The notes beneath the pieces were generated by a model. It did not search any database, was not told where the DNA came from, and worked only from the letters and a program-made list of their open reading frames with translations. Source: Rhipidocladum racemiflorum (Eukaryota > Streptophyta > Magnoliopsida > Poales > Poaceae). From it: 64,000 nucleotides of DNA. Shown in pieces: positions 23,870 through 34,920 of the stretch. The stretch lies in NCBI GenBank assembly GCA_036346355.1, contig CM070581.1:24455097-24519096 (forward strand). The letters are read 5' to 3'. Position numbers and translations under genes: made by a program. How positions within the stretch are numbered: position 1 is the stretch's first letter; each line of letters starts with the position of its first letter.

Positions 23870-24100
23870 ATAGGGATTTTGTAGTTAAGTTTGTATTTGT
23901 TGGACGATGTAATGAAAGAAACAGAACGTTGGGAATCGCATGGTTGGTTATGGCATGTAATGCATCTGCGATCGAGCTTGTTTATGATCGGGTGTTGAGT
24001 ACTTAGCTGTTCATAGGGGGGTTCCTCCTTTATCTAGCCCCTAATGCGGTCGATGTCATGTAGGAGGTCGAGCACAGTTAGAGCCCGCTGGCCGCCTCCT

Positions 24101-24230
24101 CACGACGCGGCCGAAGTCGAGTGAGGCATCGAGCTCAAACCAAATCCGAGGTCCAACTCCCGATGTGGCCGAAGTCGAGCGAGGCATCAAGTGCAAACCA
24201 GATCCGCAGTCCAGCCCCCGATGCGGTCAA
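24101..24230. repeat. Two-copy tandem repeat of about 58 bp
   Basis: GCGGCCGAAGTCGAGTGAGG and GTGGCCGAAGTCGAGCGAGG start two adjacent units that share the following AGGCATC...CAAACCA...ATCCG...GTCCA pattern. A third partial unit follows at about 24219. It lies between the two plus-strand units of Tat1 in otherwise gene-free sequence (23870-24380). Confidence 0.7.
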
Positions 24231-24388
24231 GGCCGAGCAGGGTCGGACTTGAGCGCAATAAAAGTTTCCACCCCCGCATTACTTTGATTTTTGTGCGTGA
24301 CGTGTTGGAGCGGCTAGTCTCTTGGGAATTTGAGAATGACATCAGCGAAATTTCTATTTCCCATGCGCCTTGACTTACTTTAACTCCC

Positions 24389-24396
24389 TTAAATAG
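24389..24396 (+). promoter_or_regulatory. TATA-like box upstream of the second plus-strand unit
   Basis: TTAAATAG lies 83 bases before the ATG at 24479. A pyrimidine-rich, leader-like stretch (CTCACCTCCCTCTTGCACTT) lies between them. It is a plausible RNA polymerase II promoter by spacing only. Confidence 0.4.
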
Positions 24397-24478
24397 ATCG
24401 ACCATTTGTGACCGCTTTCACTCACCTCCCTCTTGCACTTCACCTTTGCCCCTTTCTTCTCTCCTTCGCTTCATTCTC

Positions 24479-24959
24479 ATGGCTACTTGCCCACATTCTC
24501 CCTCCGTGATCAACATCTTGTCGGTAGGCAACATCGATTGGGAGGCCTTCAAGCGGGAGGCGGAGGAAGAAGAGAAGCAATTGAGGATGGTGGTGGAGGG
24601 GCATGGGGTCGCCTCCTCGGCAATTACAACGCCTCCTTCGAGGGGTGCCTTTGCCCGGAGAGGAAGAAGGAGCTGAGCAGCGCCTCCTCATCTACCACCT
24701 CTCAACATGGTGCGGCAAAGGGCGGTGCAGCGATGGCCGTTCTGTCTTTGAGTTCCATCTCCCTCCAACGATCTGGAGTCTACCGTGGCGTCGAGGCATG
24801 CGCCCGGTGGTCTCTTGCCGTTCTCCTCGCTGCCGGGTAATCAAGGAGCTCTTGGTGGTCCCTCGGCTGTTTCAAGGTCGAAGGGGATCCCGGAACTATA
24901 TCGAGCTCTGTCGGACCCCATGGACCTCAAAGCGCGGCGACAACCCAAAGGCCAAGTAG
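24479..24959 (+). pseudogene. Second plus-strand unit in Tat1, unknown protein
   Basis: I do not recognise this protein. The frame from ATG 24479 reads MATCPHSPSVINILSVGNID and then a charged stretch (KREAEEEEKQLR). It is open to about 24674; other frames then carry on to a TAG at 24957. The TATA-like box and the pyrimidine-rich leader suggest a separate transcription unit, antisense to gag-pol and beyond the coiled-coil gene. It could also be an old copy of the first gene's 5' end, a captured host fragment, or chance coding potential in GC-rich DNA. Confidence 0.35.
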
Positions 24960-25539
24960 CTCATAGGGTTTCTATATGTACAGAGAACCTTAACAATGTA
25001 AATTATATGTATAAAAGTTCAACGTTTTTTCTTGGCGCAAGTCATGCATGGATATTCTTGATTTGATTGGCATCCCGGTCGAAGGTAGATGATTGTGCTA
25101 ATTCAGGTCGAGCCAACTTGGTCGCCCACTAGAGACCCTCCTTTATAGGGCTTATTGAGTTAAATAGGTGCCCTGTAGTCATTTGGGCCAAGCGGAGCTG
25201 TCTTTGAGCATAAGCGGAGCTCTATGCCCAGCCCGAGCGAGACCTCGAGCAAAACCTGATTTTAAGACCTGCAAAGTTGTTTAAAAGTATAAAGAGAGTA
25301 GAGCGTGCACCCACCTTTGCTTTAAGTGTTGACTTGATTTGATCACGCAGCGAGAAATATGACACGGCGAGAATTGGTTAACTGTCGTCCTGACCCCTGG
25401 AGGAAAATTTTCAAGTTAAAACACTTAGAATGGCTCATGAGCATGGATCTGGCCTGATAGGTGCGCAAGTAACGAAAGTCGAGTAGAGATCACAGAAAAT
25501 GTCGCTGATCTTTAATAAAAATCGTTCGACGGAAAGAGT
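24960..25539. other. Spacer between convergent units of Tat1
   Basis: This is sequence between the end of the plus-strand unit and the pol stop on the minus strand (25540-25542). No gene or repeat was recognised. It must hold the 3' ends of convergent transcripts, if these are made. Confidence 0.5.
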
Positions 25540-26931
25540 TTACACGTGGAACTTTCGAAGTTGATCGATGTTCCACGAGCTCATGAGCTCTACGCCATCG
25601 GGTAATGCCAGCCGGTAAGCCCCCGTGCGATCTATTGAGACGACTCTGTAGGGGCCCTCCCACTATGGGGATAACTTGTTGGTGTTGGACGTGCTCTGGA
25701 TTTGTCTCAGAGCCAGGACCCTGACAAGGAGCTCCCTAGGTCATACCGATCTGGCTGCATGCCTGTGAAGAGTTTGCAGGTAATGCGACGATCACAATAG
25801 CGCTCGGCATCTTACTTTTTCTGCCAGGGTTAAGTCGAGTGACTATTCTTGCTCGAAGTCGACCTGGTTGACCAAGCTAACCCTAGGAGAGCCAAGCATC
25901 ACCTCCGGAGGCAGGATGACCTCCGTACCAAAAATGAGCCGGAAGGGAGAGGACCCCGTCGTGCAGCTGGTTGTGGTGTGGATCAACCATAGGACGGTGG
26001 GGAGTTCGTCGACCCAGGACCGACCGTGTTGCTCGAGTCTTTGGGCAACTCGCCTCTTGACGCCTTGGATGATCTATCCGTTGGCGTGCTCTACGGCTCC
26101 ATTGCTCTAGGGGTGGCTCACTGAGGCATAGCACACCTTGGTTCCCATGTTCTCGCAGAATTCTTGGAATAGTTCACTGGTGAACTGGGTGCCATTGTTA
26201 GTGATAATCCTGCAAGGGACTCCATACACAGTGACCAGCGATGGCGGAAAAACTTGACCGGCACTGGCGGTGATGGCGAGGCGGCTCGGCCTCAACCCAT
26301 TTGGTGAAGGTGTCAATGGAAACGAACAGGAACCTTTTCCCGCCGACGGCCTGTGGGAAAGGACCCAGAATATCCAACCCCCAGGTTGAGAAAGGCCAAG
26401 CGAGCGGGATGGTCTGGAGGGCGTAAGCTGGCTGGTGCGATTTCCAAGAATGGAACTGACAGGCCTAGCATGTGCGGACTATGTCTCGTGCGTCTTGGAG
26501 CACCGTTGGCCAGTAAAACCCCATGCGGAAGGCCTTCCCGACCATCGTCCTATAGGAGGAGTGTGCACCGCAGAGGCCAGAGTGGATGTCATTTAGCAGA
26601 TACTTACCCTCCTCCGAGAGCGCGCCGATAGGATGCACGACACGCCCGATGATCTGATTGGCCGTTGACGATCTTTTACGAGCAGGCTCGGTGCTTGACT
26701 TTGCTCCTCTCTATAGGTTCGTTCGGCAACCGTCCTTGCTCGAGGTAGTCGTAGATCGGCTTCGTCCAGGTCGTGCCCCCTTCGATAAGGGTGGCCAAGG
26801 GTTACGATTCGAGATCGAGGGGCGCCAAGGTCTCGAGGATGACATCCAGGTATTTCATTGTCGGAGGATCCGAGTTTGGCTAGGTGGTCGTGGTGGTGTT
26901 GTGTTTTGAGCACGTGCCTGACCTCCAAGTT
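25540..26931 (-). pseudogene. pol: Tat1 integrase
   Basis: Integrase inserts the element cDNA. On the minus strand the visible blocks are HHDHLAKLGSS at the RNase H border (about 26905), GVPCRIITNNGTQFTSELFQ (26107-26250, the second catalytic region, with Asn-Asn where Asp is usual in relatives), FGTEV and a terminal WNIDQLRKFHV ending at TAA 25540-25542. It is scattered over at least five frames with several stops. No chromodomain follows, as expected for Tat elements. Confidence 0.78.
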
Positions 26932-27270
26932 CTAGAACCATTTCTTCGCCTTGCGTACCTCTGCGAGGTATTTGGCCATCGAGTCCTCCGTGCACTGGTA
27001 GTCTTTGTTGTATTGGTTGATGACGAGTTGGGAGTCGCCCTTCACGATCAGACGGCGTACGCCCAAAGCCTTGCAGGCCCGGAGCCCGGCGAGAAGAGCT
27101 TCGTACTCTGCCCCATTGTTGGTGGCCGTTAAGCCAAAACGGATCACGTACCTCAGCTTATCCCCCTTTGGTGTCATGATGAGGATCCCAGCCCCCAAGC
27201 GCTCGAAGGACCTCGAGCCATCGAAGTACATAACCCAGGGCTCTTCCTTGTCGACCTCAGGTTCGAGTGT
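26932..27270 (-). pseudogene. pol: Tat1 second (archaeal-type) RNase H domain
   Basis: This extra RNase H beyond the ordinary one is a known Tat-lineage acquisition. It is intact in the open frame 27444-26932: VMYFDGSRSF with the first Asp, NNGAEYEALL with the catalytic Glu and IVKGDSQLVI with the second Asp. It is the best preserved enzyme domain of Tat1. Confidence 0.85.
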
Positions 27271-27880
27271 CGGTTGTGGTGTTTGCTCGACCAGGAAATC
27301 TGCTAGTGCTTGTGACTTGATGGTCATGCGCGCCATGAACTTGATGTCGAACTCGGCCAGCTCCATGGCCCATTTGGCTATTCGGCCTCTGGCTTCCGGG
27401 TTCCTCAAGATTTCGCCGAGTGGGAATCCGCTCGGGATGACCATCGAGTGTGCACGGAAGTAGTGCCGGAGTTTGCGTGAAGCTATGAGGAGGGCATCTG
27501 GCGGCTTCTGAACACAGGGTATCGTTCCTTGGGCCTGTGGGGCACCTCATTGACATAATAGATCGGCTGTTGCCGACCATCTCGCTCGGCAGCCAGGACG
27601 GCACTCACGGCCTGAGCCGTCACCGCGAGGTATAGCAGCAATTCTTCATTTGGTCATGGATTCGTGAGCAGGGGCGGGCTCGAGAGGTAAGCCTTCAGCT
27701 TGTCAAAGGACCGTTGTGCCTCGGACGTCCATTCGAAGCCCACATTAGCTTGCGATGTCTTGAAGAAACGGCAAACGCGTTCGCCGAGCCTCGAGATGAA
27801 CCCGGTGAGCAAGCCATACGACCCGGTGAGGCTTTGTACCTGTTTCAGCGAGGTCGGGGAGCCATCTTTTCTATAGCTTC
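27271..27880 (-). pseudogene. pol: Tat1 Ty3-type RNase H and connection region
   Basis: Between the RT box and the second RNase H. The end of the domain is readable in 27444-27271 (ARGRIAKWAMELAEFDIKFM, then ALADFLVEQ), but the first half (27445-27880) is split over frames. The Ty3-type domain therefore looks degraded as read. Confidence 0.65.
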
Positions 27881-28583
27881 AATCTTCTGCAGGTTCGGCC
27901 GACCCGACCCCGATCATGAAACCGAGCACCTTCCCCGAGGCGGTACCGAACACACATTTTTCAGGATTAAGTTTGATCTCGTGCCTGTTCAGGTTGGCGA
28001 AGGTCTCAGTGATATCCCGTGCGTGATCAGGCTTGGAGGAACTCTTCACGATGATGTCGTCCATGTAGACCTCGAGGTTGCGACCAATTTGAGGGGCGAA
28101 AATTTTGGCCATGAGGCGTTGAAACGTCGTGCCGCGTGCGTAGGCCGAATGACATAGTCATGTAGCAGTACGTTCCAAACGGGGTGATGAAGGCCGTATT
28201 GCTCTCATCGTCGACCGCCAGCTTGATCTGGTGATAACCGGAGTAGGCGTCCAGGAAGCTCAGCATCTTGGTGTTCGCTGTGGAGTCGACGATCTTGTCT
28301 ATCCGCGGGAGGGGAAAGTTGTCCTTCGGGCACGCCGAGTTCAAGCCTGTATGGTCAACGCACATCCTCCACTTCCCCCCTTTTTCTGGACAATCATGGG
28401 GTTGGCTAACCATTCAGAATAGTCGATTTCCCGAATGAAGCCAGCCCTTAGGAGTTTGTCCAAGTTTTCCTTTATTATGGCCACTTTGTCGCTCGAGAAG
28501 CGGCACAGTTTCTGTCGTACGGGCCGCGGGCCGGGCCGCATCTGAAGTTTGTGATCGATCACCTTCCTCGGGATGCCTGTCAT
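27881..28583 (-). pseudogene. pol: Tat1 reverse transcriptase
   Basis: Blocks on the minus strand in order: LLRAGFIREIDYSEWLANPM (28341-28583), GKWRMCVDHTGLNSACPKDN, DAYSGYHQIKLA, then the catalytic box VYMDDIIVKS (near 28065, Y-M-D-D) and FGTASGKVLGFMI. Frameshifts lie near 28395 (a C run) and 28125. Confidence 0.88.
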
Positions 28584-29255
28584 GTCAGCCGGTTTCTAGG
28601 CGAATGTATCCTTGTTGGCTCGAAGGAAGGTGATGAGCTCGAGTTCCTATTTAGGGTCCAGCTCGGCCGCGACGTAGGTACACTTGCTCGGGTCGGTCTC
28701 CTCGAGCTGCACAGCCTTCGTCACACCGCTGGGCTGGATCACCACCTTCTGACGTGCATTCTTCATGGTCGTCTCTGGGCTCGGCTGGGGTATTAAGACG
28801 GTGAGAGCCAAGGCCTTACTCTCGCAGCCATGCGCTGTCTTGAGGTCGCCCCGCACTGTGATGACACCATTGGGTCTCAGAAGTTTCATACAACGGTGGC
28901 CATAGTGGTTAGCCGCCATGAACTTGATCAAGGCCGGGTGCCCGAGGATGGCGTTGTATGGGAGGTCCGCATCGACCACCTCAAATGTGATCAGCTCGGT
29001 GTGGAAGTTCTCCGCATCGCCGAAAGTGACGGGCAGGACCACTTGCCTGAGGGGTGTGGTCGAGCTGCCTAGGACGATTTCGAAGAAAGGCACCACGATA
29101 TTCTTGATTTTTGACTGGGGGATTTGCATCTGGTCGAGTGTGCCGACCAGGAGTAGGTTGAGGGAGCTGCCTCCATCGAGCTTGACCCGGCCGACCATGG
29201 TGTTGTTGATGTTCAAGGTCACAACCAGCGTGGTCTTAAGGTCTTCGGACATGCC
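28584..29255 (-). pseudogene. pol: Tat1 aspartic protease
   Basis: Frame 29252-28647 is open for 201 codons. It reads GRVKLDGGSSLNLLLVG, where Asp-Gly-Gly stands at the active site as is usual for this lineage, and later YNAILGHPALIKF, the second conserved block. A TAG just upstream (about 29258) interrupts fusion with gag. The domain itself looks intact. Confidence 0.82.
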
Positions 29256-31348
29256 CTAGGGGGCATCTTCTCCGGTGAAGTCAATCGTCACGCCGGCCCA
29301 CCTACAGGGTTGGTCGGCGGGCTTTCTGGCGGTGGCGTGGTAGACCGTTCGGGCAACGGTTTTGAGCTCGCGCCGGGACTGGTAGGCAGATGAGCCGCCG
29401 AAGATCACGTCTATTCGCCGCTCGCCCTGTTGGAACTCCAGGTCGAGGGCGTCCAAATCCTTGCCTGCATTGACCCTGTCGGGCTGTTCACCCTCTTTTG
29501 GGAGCGTGGGCATCTCACCACGCCCATCGTAAAAGGCGTCCAACTTGCTCAGCCAAGCCCTGCAGTTGCGTAAGTTGTGGCCATGGGCCCTGTGAAAGGG
29601 GCAGTACCTGTTGTCGTCATATTTCGGCCGCTCCTCACCCCCTATGGTTGGGTGTCGCTGCGCAGGGGCCCAGGCCGGTGGTTCCCTGGCTGGGGGTCCT
29701 ACGCAACCTGCTGTGTTCGCACTCAACCTTGCTGAGGTCGAGGTTCTCCTTGGACCGGCCCTCGAGCTTCCATGACCTCGCGCTCGTCATTCGACGTTGT
29801 GAGCACCCGCGGTCTGCCATCCTTCTTGCGATCCAATTTTCTCTTATTGGAGGTCGTTACGGGATCAACATCTTTGGTGTCGGAGGGGCCGGACTCACTG
29901 TGGTTGGGGGCGAGCTTGCCTTGGTCGTAGTCACGTTTCCAGTGCACCGCGTTGTCTGTGTCCACATATCTCTCCACCATGCGGAATAGCTTGATGACAC
30001 TGAGCCTGGGAGCGATCTCATGGTCTTCAGTGAGGCGCCAATCACGGGCGCCGAACTTGAAAGCCTAGATCACGGTTTCGTCGGAGACGCTCGGAATCGA
30101 GTTTCGGATGCGGATGAACCATCGAAGTCACAGAGAGGTTCATTCCTGCCCTGGATAACCCGATCCAGGTCCTTCTACCGCTCGGGGTCGCTCGTAGCAG
30201 CTCTAAAAGTTGGATCGGAGGGCATTCCGGACTTGGCGCCACGATCGAAAGGAACCGGGCTTCTGATTGAAAAGCTAGGTGCGAGCGGCACCATCCAACA
30301 TGGTCGCGAGGTAATTGCCCATGATGTAGTCGTCCCCCCCCCCCCGCCGCCAAGACCGCCGTCGAATAGATCAACAGGAACTCGTCAGGGTTCTGGGTCC
30401 CATCGAATCGCTCGATCATGGCGGCTTTGAACCTGGCTGGCCAACGCACTCGGCAGAGGTCGGTGATGTACGTCATGCAACCGTAGGCTGGTGTGGCGTC
30501 TAGTAGGGAATAGTCCCTGTTGCTCGACCTGGAACTATCGCTGGGGGGAGACCTGGCATGCGGTCGTGTCAGTCGTGATGACGGGTGCGAACATCGCCCA
30601 GGCGGTAACGCAGGCGATCGTGAACCCTACGGCATCTAGGCGAGTCATCTGGAGACGGACTCCCCGAGGCCGCAACGTTCGAATGAGTGCTGCTGTGACT
30701 CGACAGGTGCTAGTCGTCTTGCCAGGTCGTGATTGGGGAGCGGCAGCGCAGTGGTGTACGGGACGCGTCCTAAGCCCGGCGTCGTGGAGGCGACTGGCGG
30801 GAACGCTGTTGCTTGCGGGAAGAGTTGTCGTTGTTCACAGGAGAGCGGGACCCAGAACGTCGGCTCTGGCCACGCACGGGGAGGGTTGCCTCATCGGCCG
30901 CCTTGTCTAGTTCCTCAGCCAATGCTTGGTCGAAGAGATCCAACCTCGCCCGTACGGGGTTGATCATGACCCTGGCGATGGCACACAGCCTTTCGGAGGA
31001 GCGAGGGAGCCTAGAAAGTCCAGAGGAGGTGCCGATCTCACCTCGCTCTTCCCTTCGGAGGGTTGTTACGGCTTGGTTGATGGCGATCTGAGCCATCCGA
31101 CGTGCATCATCAGGGGTCTTCGGCTTGCGGTCTCCTGACTCCACGTTCGCCCCATGAATACCGGCCATGAAGATGAATCGGTCGTGAGGTGGTGGTGTTG
31201 GAGAGAATGAGAATGCACATTTCCCACGCTTGGCGGTAGGGATCGCCCCCGAGCTCGCTGAAGGTCTCCCCGAGCCGCGCGCCATGTTCTTGCTGAAGCA
31301 GCAATGTTTCTCCAGAGGTTCGATGTCTTCGGGCCCCACGGTGGGCAC
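29256..31348 (-). pseudogene. gag: Tat1 gag
   Basis: The N-terminal frame 31348-30770 is open (MPTVGPEDIEPLEKHCCFSK), with a long charged, Ser/Arg-rich tail. The retro-gag domain follows at about 30476-30040 (RFKAAMIERFDGTQNPDEF) and breaks at a C run (30338-30350). The region 29980-29723 continues the domain (RMVERYVDTDNAVHWKRDY). The nucleocapsid part 29726-29256 carries a His-containing zinc motif, CPFHRAHGHNLRNC (C-x2-H-x4-H-x4-C), typical of Tat gags. The region 30500-30770 is out of frame. Several frameshifts are present. Confidence 0.8.
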
Positions 31349-31350
31349 CA
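31331..31350 (-). other. Primer-binding-site-like sequence of Tat1
   Basis: On the minus strand TGGTGCCCACCGTGGGGCCC begins two bases inside the 5' LTR. It has the TGG start and position of a primer site and resembles sites of Grande-like elements. I cannot name the tRNA with confidence. Confidence 0.55.
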
Positions 31351-31352
31351 GC

Positions 31353-31975
31353 TGTCAACGATCGGGGATCGCCGATCGTAGAAATGAGGTCAAGTGGATA
31401 TGCGTGTGAGGGACCCAAGAACTTGAGTTTGTTCCCCGGGAGATCGATGGCGCTGCTTGCTATGATTTTGTCGAGAAATGGGCAGAGGACACCAGGAATT
31501 ATACTAGTTCGAGCCCCCGAGCAGGGTAATAGCTCTACTCCAGTCTTGCCCTGAGGCAGAGGATTTGATTGTGTGTGAGTACAAGTGATCGAGTCTCGTC
31601 CCTTATCTGAGATTGTCCTACGTATATATAGAGATTACAAAGTCTCTACTCCTGTTTACTGAAGAATGGCCAGGAGTGTTTTTCGGATAGGGTGGGCCTA
31701 CTCCCGTTCCAGCCAGATCTTAACCATCCCCCGGGGGGACATACCCATGTCCCGTCTTTGCGGATCTTGGCAACTACCGAGCCTTTGACCCGGCCTCCCC
31801 GAGCTCTAGGTCCTGGTCGTGTCTCAACCTTCAAACCCCTTGCTCGGGATCGCGCAGGCCTCGACCTCGTCGTTGGACAAGAACCTCGGGGCCGAGCATA
31901 GCCCTCCAGGTCGGGGCGCGAGCTGGAGTCCGCTGACCGTGCCGTTGACCAGACAGGGGATTCCAGTCCCCGACA
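31353..31975 (-). repeat. 5' LTR of Tat1
   Basis: It is 623 bp, ends TG...CA on both strands (TGTCAACGATCG on plus, TGTCGGGGAC on minus). Its last 171 bases match 1-151. The minus strand carries a TATA-like TATATATACG near 31620-31632. Confidence 0.88.
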
Positions 31976-31980
31976 GTAAC
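31976..31980. repeat. Candidate TSD GTAAC of Tat1 (right copy only)
   Basis: GTAAC directly follows the LTR end and is in frame within the CACTA transposase. The partner copy would lie left of the window, so this is unconfirmed. Confidence 0.4.
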
Positions 31981-33945
31981 CATCAATGATTACCCTGCTC
32001 TTGGCAACCTGTCGGGCTATGCGACAAAAGGCTTCAATGGATGTGTCTAGTGCTTGGATGATACAGCTAGCCGGTGGCTGAAGAATTGCTGAAAAATGGT
32101 TTACATGCAGCATCGTAGGTTCCTCCACAAGGATCACCCATACCGCAATAATAAGAGAGCATTTGACGGGACAAAGGAGACTGCCTTAGCTCCAAAGAAT
32201 CACACTGGGAAACAGATATTTGCGGCCGTAAAGGATCTTACAATTATTCATGGAAAGGGAGCTGGTAGTAAATCTATCCCGAGTTCTCGGGATAAGGCTC
32301 ATTTGTGGAAAAAGAGATAAGTATTTTGGGTCCTACCTTATTGCCAGTACCTGGAAGTTCGACACGCAATCGACGTCATGCACATAGAGAAGAATGTGTG
32401 TGATAGCTTGCTTGGTATCTTACTGGACATACCTGGCAAAACGAAAGATACACTCCAAGCAAGGATGGACCTCGAAGATATGAAACTCAAGAAGGAGCTA
32501 CATCACAAAGAAATGGATACAGGCAAGAAGTACCTTCCCGCAGCCTGCTACACTCTTAGCAAGAAAGAGAAAATTAGCGTTTGCGAATGCTGGCACGGAG
32601 TCAAAGTTTCGTCTGATTACTCTTCTAATATAAAGAGACTAGTCTCAATGAAAGACTTAAAATTAATTGTTATGAAGTCTCATGATTGCCACGTGATGAT
32701 GATACAGATGCTTCCAATTGAAATTAGGGGTGTTCTGCCAGAGAAAGTCCGAGACTCAATTATCAAGTTTTGTTCATTCTTCAACGCGATTTCACAGAAA
32801 GCCATCGATCCATTAAAACTAGATAAGTTGTAGGAAGACGTGGTCCACAATCTGTGCAGGCTTGAGATGTGTTTCCCTCCATCTTTTTTTGATATTATGG
32901 TCCATCTCATTGTTCACATTATGAAAGAGATACAGATTCTTGGTCCCGTATTTCTACATCAGATGTACCCTTTCGAGAGATTCATGGGGGTTATATAGAA
33001 ATATGTTCGTAACCGACATCGACCGGAAGGCTGCATTGCCGATGGCTGGGGAATCGAGGAGGTCATTGAGTTCTACGTCGATTATATGGACCTCAAACCG
33101 ATTGGTGTGCCTATACCTCGGCATGAGGGGAGGCTACAGGGGAAAGGGACACTAGGCGAGAAATTTGTACGTACTAGAAATATAACTTCATTTACACAAG
33201 CACATTTCGTAGTTTTGGGACAATCAGTTGTGGTGGCCCCGTATGTCAACATGCACAAGAACATGCTATCCAGAACCAACCCAGGGAGGTCAGTGGTTTG
33301 GCTCGCGAGAGAGCACAGAGATAACTTCGGCGATTGGTTGCATAGACACATGATGCATACGGAGACAAACTGCACTCAGTTGAAAGTGTTGGCTCAGGGA
33401 CCGTCAACTACATTTCGGACATTCCAAGGATATGATATAAATGGTTTTACATTTTATACAAGAGCGCAAGATAAAAAGAGCACCAACCAAAACAGCGGTA
33501 TCCGTATAGATGCCTATGACAGCAATGGAAATAGGCAAACCTACTACAGATTCACAGAAGAGATTTGGGAGCTTGACTATGGACTTTTGAAGGTCCCTCT
33601 CTTTCGGTGCCAATGGGTCAGACTTCCTGGCGTGTGAATATCGACAAGTACGGTATCACTACCGTGGACCTTAAACTCATCGGATACAGAGAAGAACCAT
33701 TTGTGCTTGCTAATTCTGTTACACAAATCTTCTTTGTAACTGACCCGGCTAACAAGTAGCGTCACGTGGTTATTCAAGGAAAAAGAAGTATTGTCGGAGT
33801 TGAGAATGTTGTTGACGAGGAAGAGTACAACCAATTCGATGAGCTTCCCCCTTTCGGAGAGGATGTTGACCTAAGTATCATGGAAGAGAGTGATGAAGCT
33901 ATGTACATACGCCGCGATCATAATGAAGGTCGAATCGTAGCTTAG
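31976..33945 (+). pseudogene. CACTA (En/Spm) TNP2-type transposase, C-terminal part
   Basis: The transposase of CACTA DNA transposons cuts at the terminal inverted repeats. Coding similarity begins abruptly after the Tat1 LTR (NDYPALGNLSG). It then shows MVYMQHRRFLHKDHPYRNNK (transposase_21 type), RHAIDVMHIEKNVCDSLLGI, the DUF4218-like block (YSSNIKRLVSMKDLKLIVMK; FPPSFFDIMVHLIVH), the DUF4216-like block (YDINGFTFYTRAQDKKSTN; EEIWELDYGLLKVPLFRCQW) and a terminal DHNEGRIVA with TAG 33943-33945. At least six stops or frameshifts break it. Several are of the C-to-T kind (for example TAG at 32832). The N-terminal part must lie left of the window, beyond Tat1. Confidence 0.9.
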
Positions 33946-34500
33946 TTGTAGTATTGAAATGTATGCTTTCTTTTGTACGAACAACATGTTTATTTTCTCA
34001 CATGTAATAATTAATGTAGCTTAGTTGTAGTAATGAAATCCCAAATATCTTAGTTGTCACCTCTGCAAACTTTTACTAAGTTTGGAATTGATTTACTAAT
34101 TTTAGAAAATCAAAAACAGCAATTCGAACTTCAAACCTAGAGCAATGTCAGAATTTTATCAAAATAAATATGAGTGTCCTTGATCTGAAAATTTTACCTT
34201 AGTTTGGAAATGACCTTAGGACAGTACAGTAACAATCTCAAAATTATTTGAATTGTTTTGCAACCTCAGAAAAATCATTTTTGAAAAAGTGCACTTCCTA
34301 ACAGCAGTGTTGTCAGATTTTTATAAAGCTACTGGCTTGGTATTTTGTCTGACATTTTTATGGTAGATCTAACCATTGTCAGGATCCTTCACAAAAAATT
34401 TCAAAAATTCCTAACCAGTTTTGATAGCTCTATTAAATCAAATTTGGGCTTGCTGTCCGAAAATTAGGAATTTAACTGACGGTGCAAATTGCTGCAAGTC
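33946..34500. other. CACTA 3' flank, no gene
   Basis: AT-rich sequence between the transposase stop and the hairpin block. I found no TNPA-like gene and no terminal CACTA inverted repeat. Confidence 0.5.
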
Positions 34501-34504
34501 TTAT

Positions 34505-34624
34505 CGCTGTCGGTTCTACGTATAACCGACAGTGATATTTATTATTACTGTCGGTTGGAGGAGTGAGCCGGCAGTGATAATTCATATTATCACTGCCGGT
34601 TCTTATTACGAACCAGCAGTGATA
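34505..34624. repeat. Subterminal-type inverted repeats with core ACTGYCGGTT
   Basis: Three inverted pairs stand side by side: CTGTCGGTT with AACCGACAG at 34507-34532; ACTGTCGGTT with AGCCGGCAGT at 34547-34575; and a 15-base-arm hairpin at 34588-34624 with a 7-base loop (one mismatch). Dense short motifs in both orientations are typical of CACTA subterminal regions where the transposase partner protein binds. The CACTA terminus itself was not found, so the assignment is tentative. Confidence 0.6.
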
Positions 34625-34649
34625 GTCCTCCCCTATAATTTCAAAGGCC

Positions 34650-34920
34650 GCGCTCTCCTCTCATTTACCCTAGCCTAGACCCGCGCCTCTTCTCACTGTC
34701 GTCGCCGTCGCACCCGAGCTCCTCTCACTGCCCTCCCCGAGCCCGACGCCCCCCCACGAGCCCGATGCCGCCCCCCGAGCCCGACGCCGCCCCCATCCTC
34801 CCCCCGTCTCGACGCCGCCCTTCCCATCATCGCCGTCGCCTCCCCGAGCCCGACGCCGCCCCCCTATCCCGGCACTGCCCTCCCCGAGCCCGACGCCGCC
34901 CCCGGTCCTCCTCCCCTTTA
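34650..34920. repeat. GC-rich low-complexity block with repeated 16-base motif
   Basis: CCCCGAGCCCGACGCC recurs at about 34735, 34773, 34843 and 34883 in a C-rich stretch. A 64-codon open frame here is a by-product of the repeat. It could be the 5' exon region of another CACTA copy, but nothing decisive shows it. Confidence 0.6.

Larger units (their letters stand above)
1..31975 (-). mobile_element. Tat-lineage Ty3/gypsy LTR retrotransposon (Tat1), minus orientation, nested
   Basis: In element order (right to left) this holds the 5' LTR (31353-31975), a primer-site-like sequence, gag, protease, reverse transcriptase, RNase H, a second archaeal-type RNase H and integrase on the minus strand, then an opposite-strand gene on the plus strand, a polypurine tract and the 3' LTR cut by the window start. 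A second RNase H and an antisense gene between pol and the 3' LTR are known hallmarks of the Tat lineage (Grande, Retand, RIRE2-like). A 20.3 kb chromovirus sits inside it at 1048-21381. The right edge is sharp: LTR end CCCCGACA followed by CACTA coding sequence. The left TSD lies outside the window. Confidence 0.9.
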
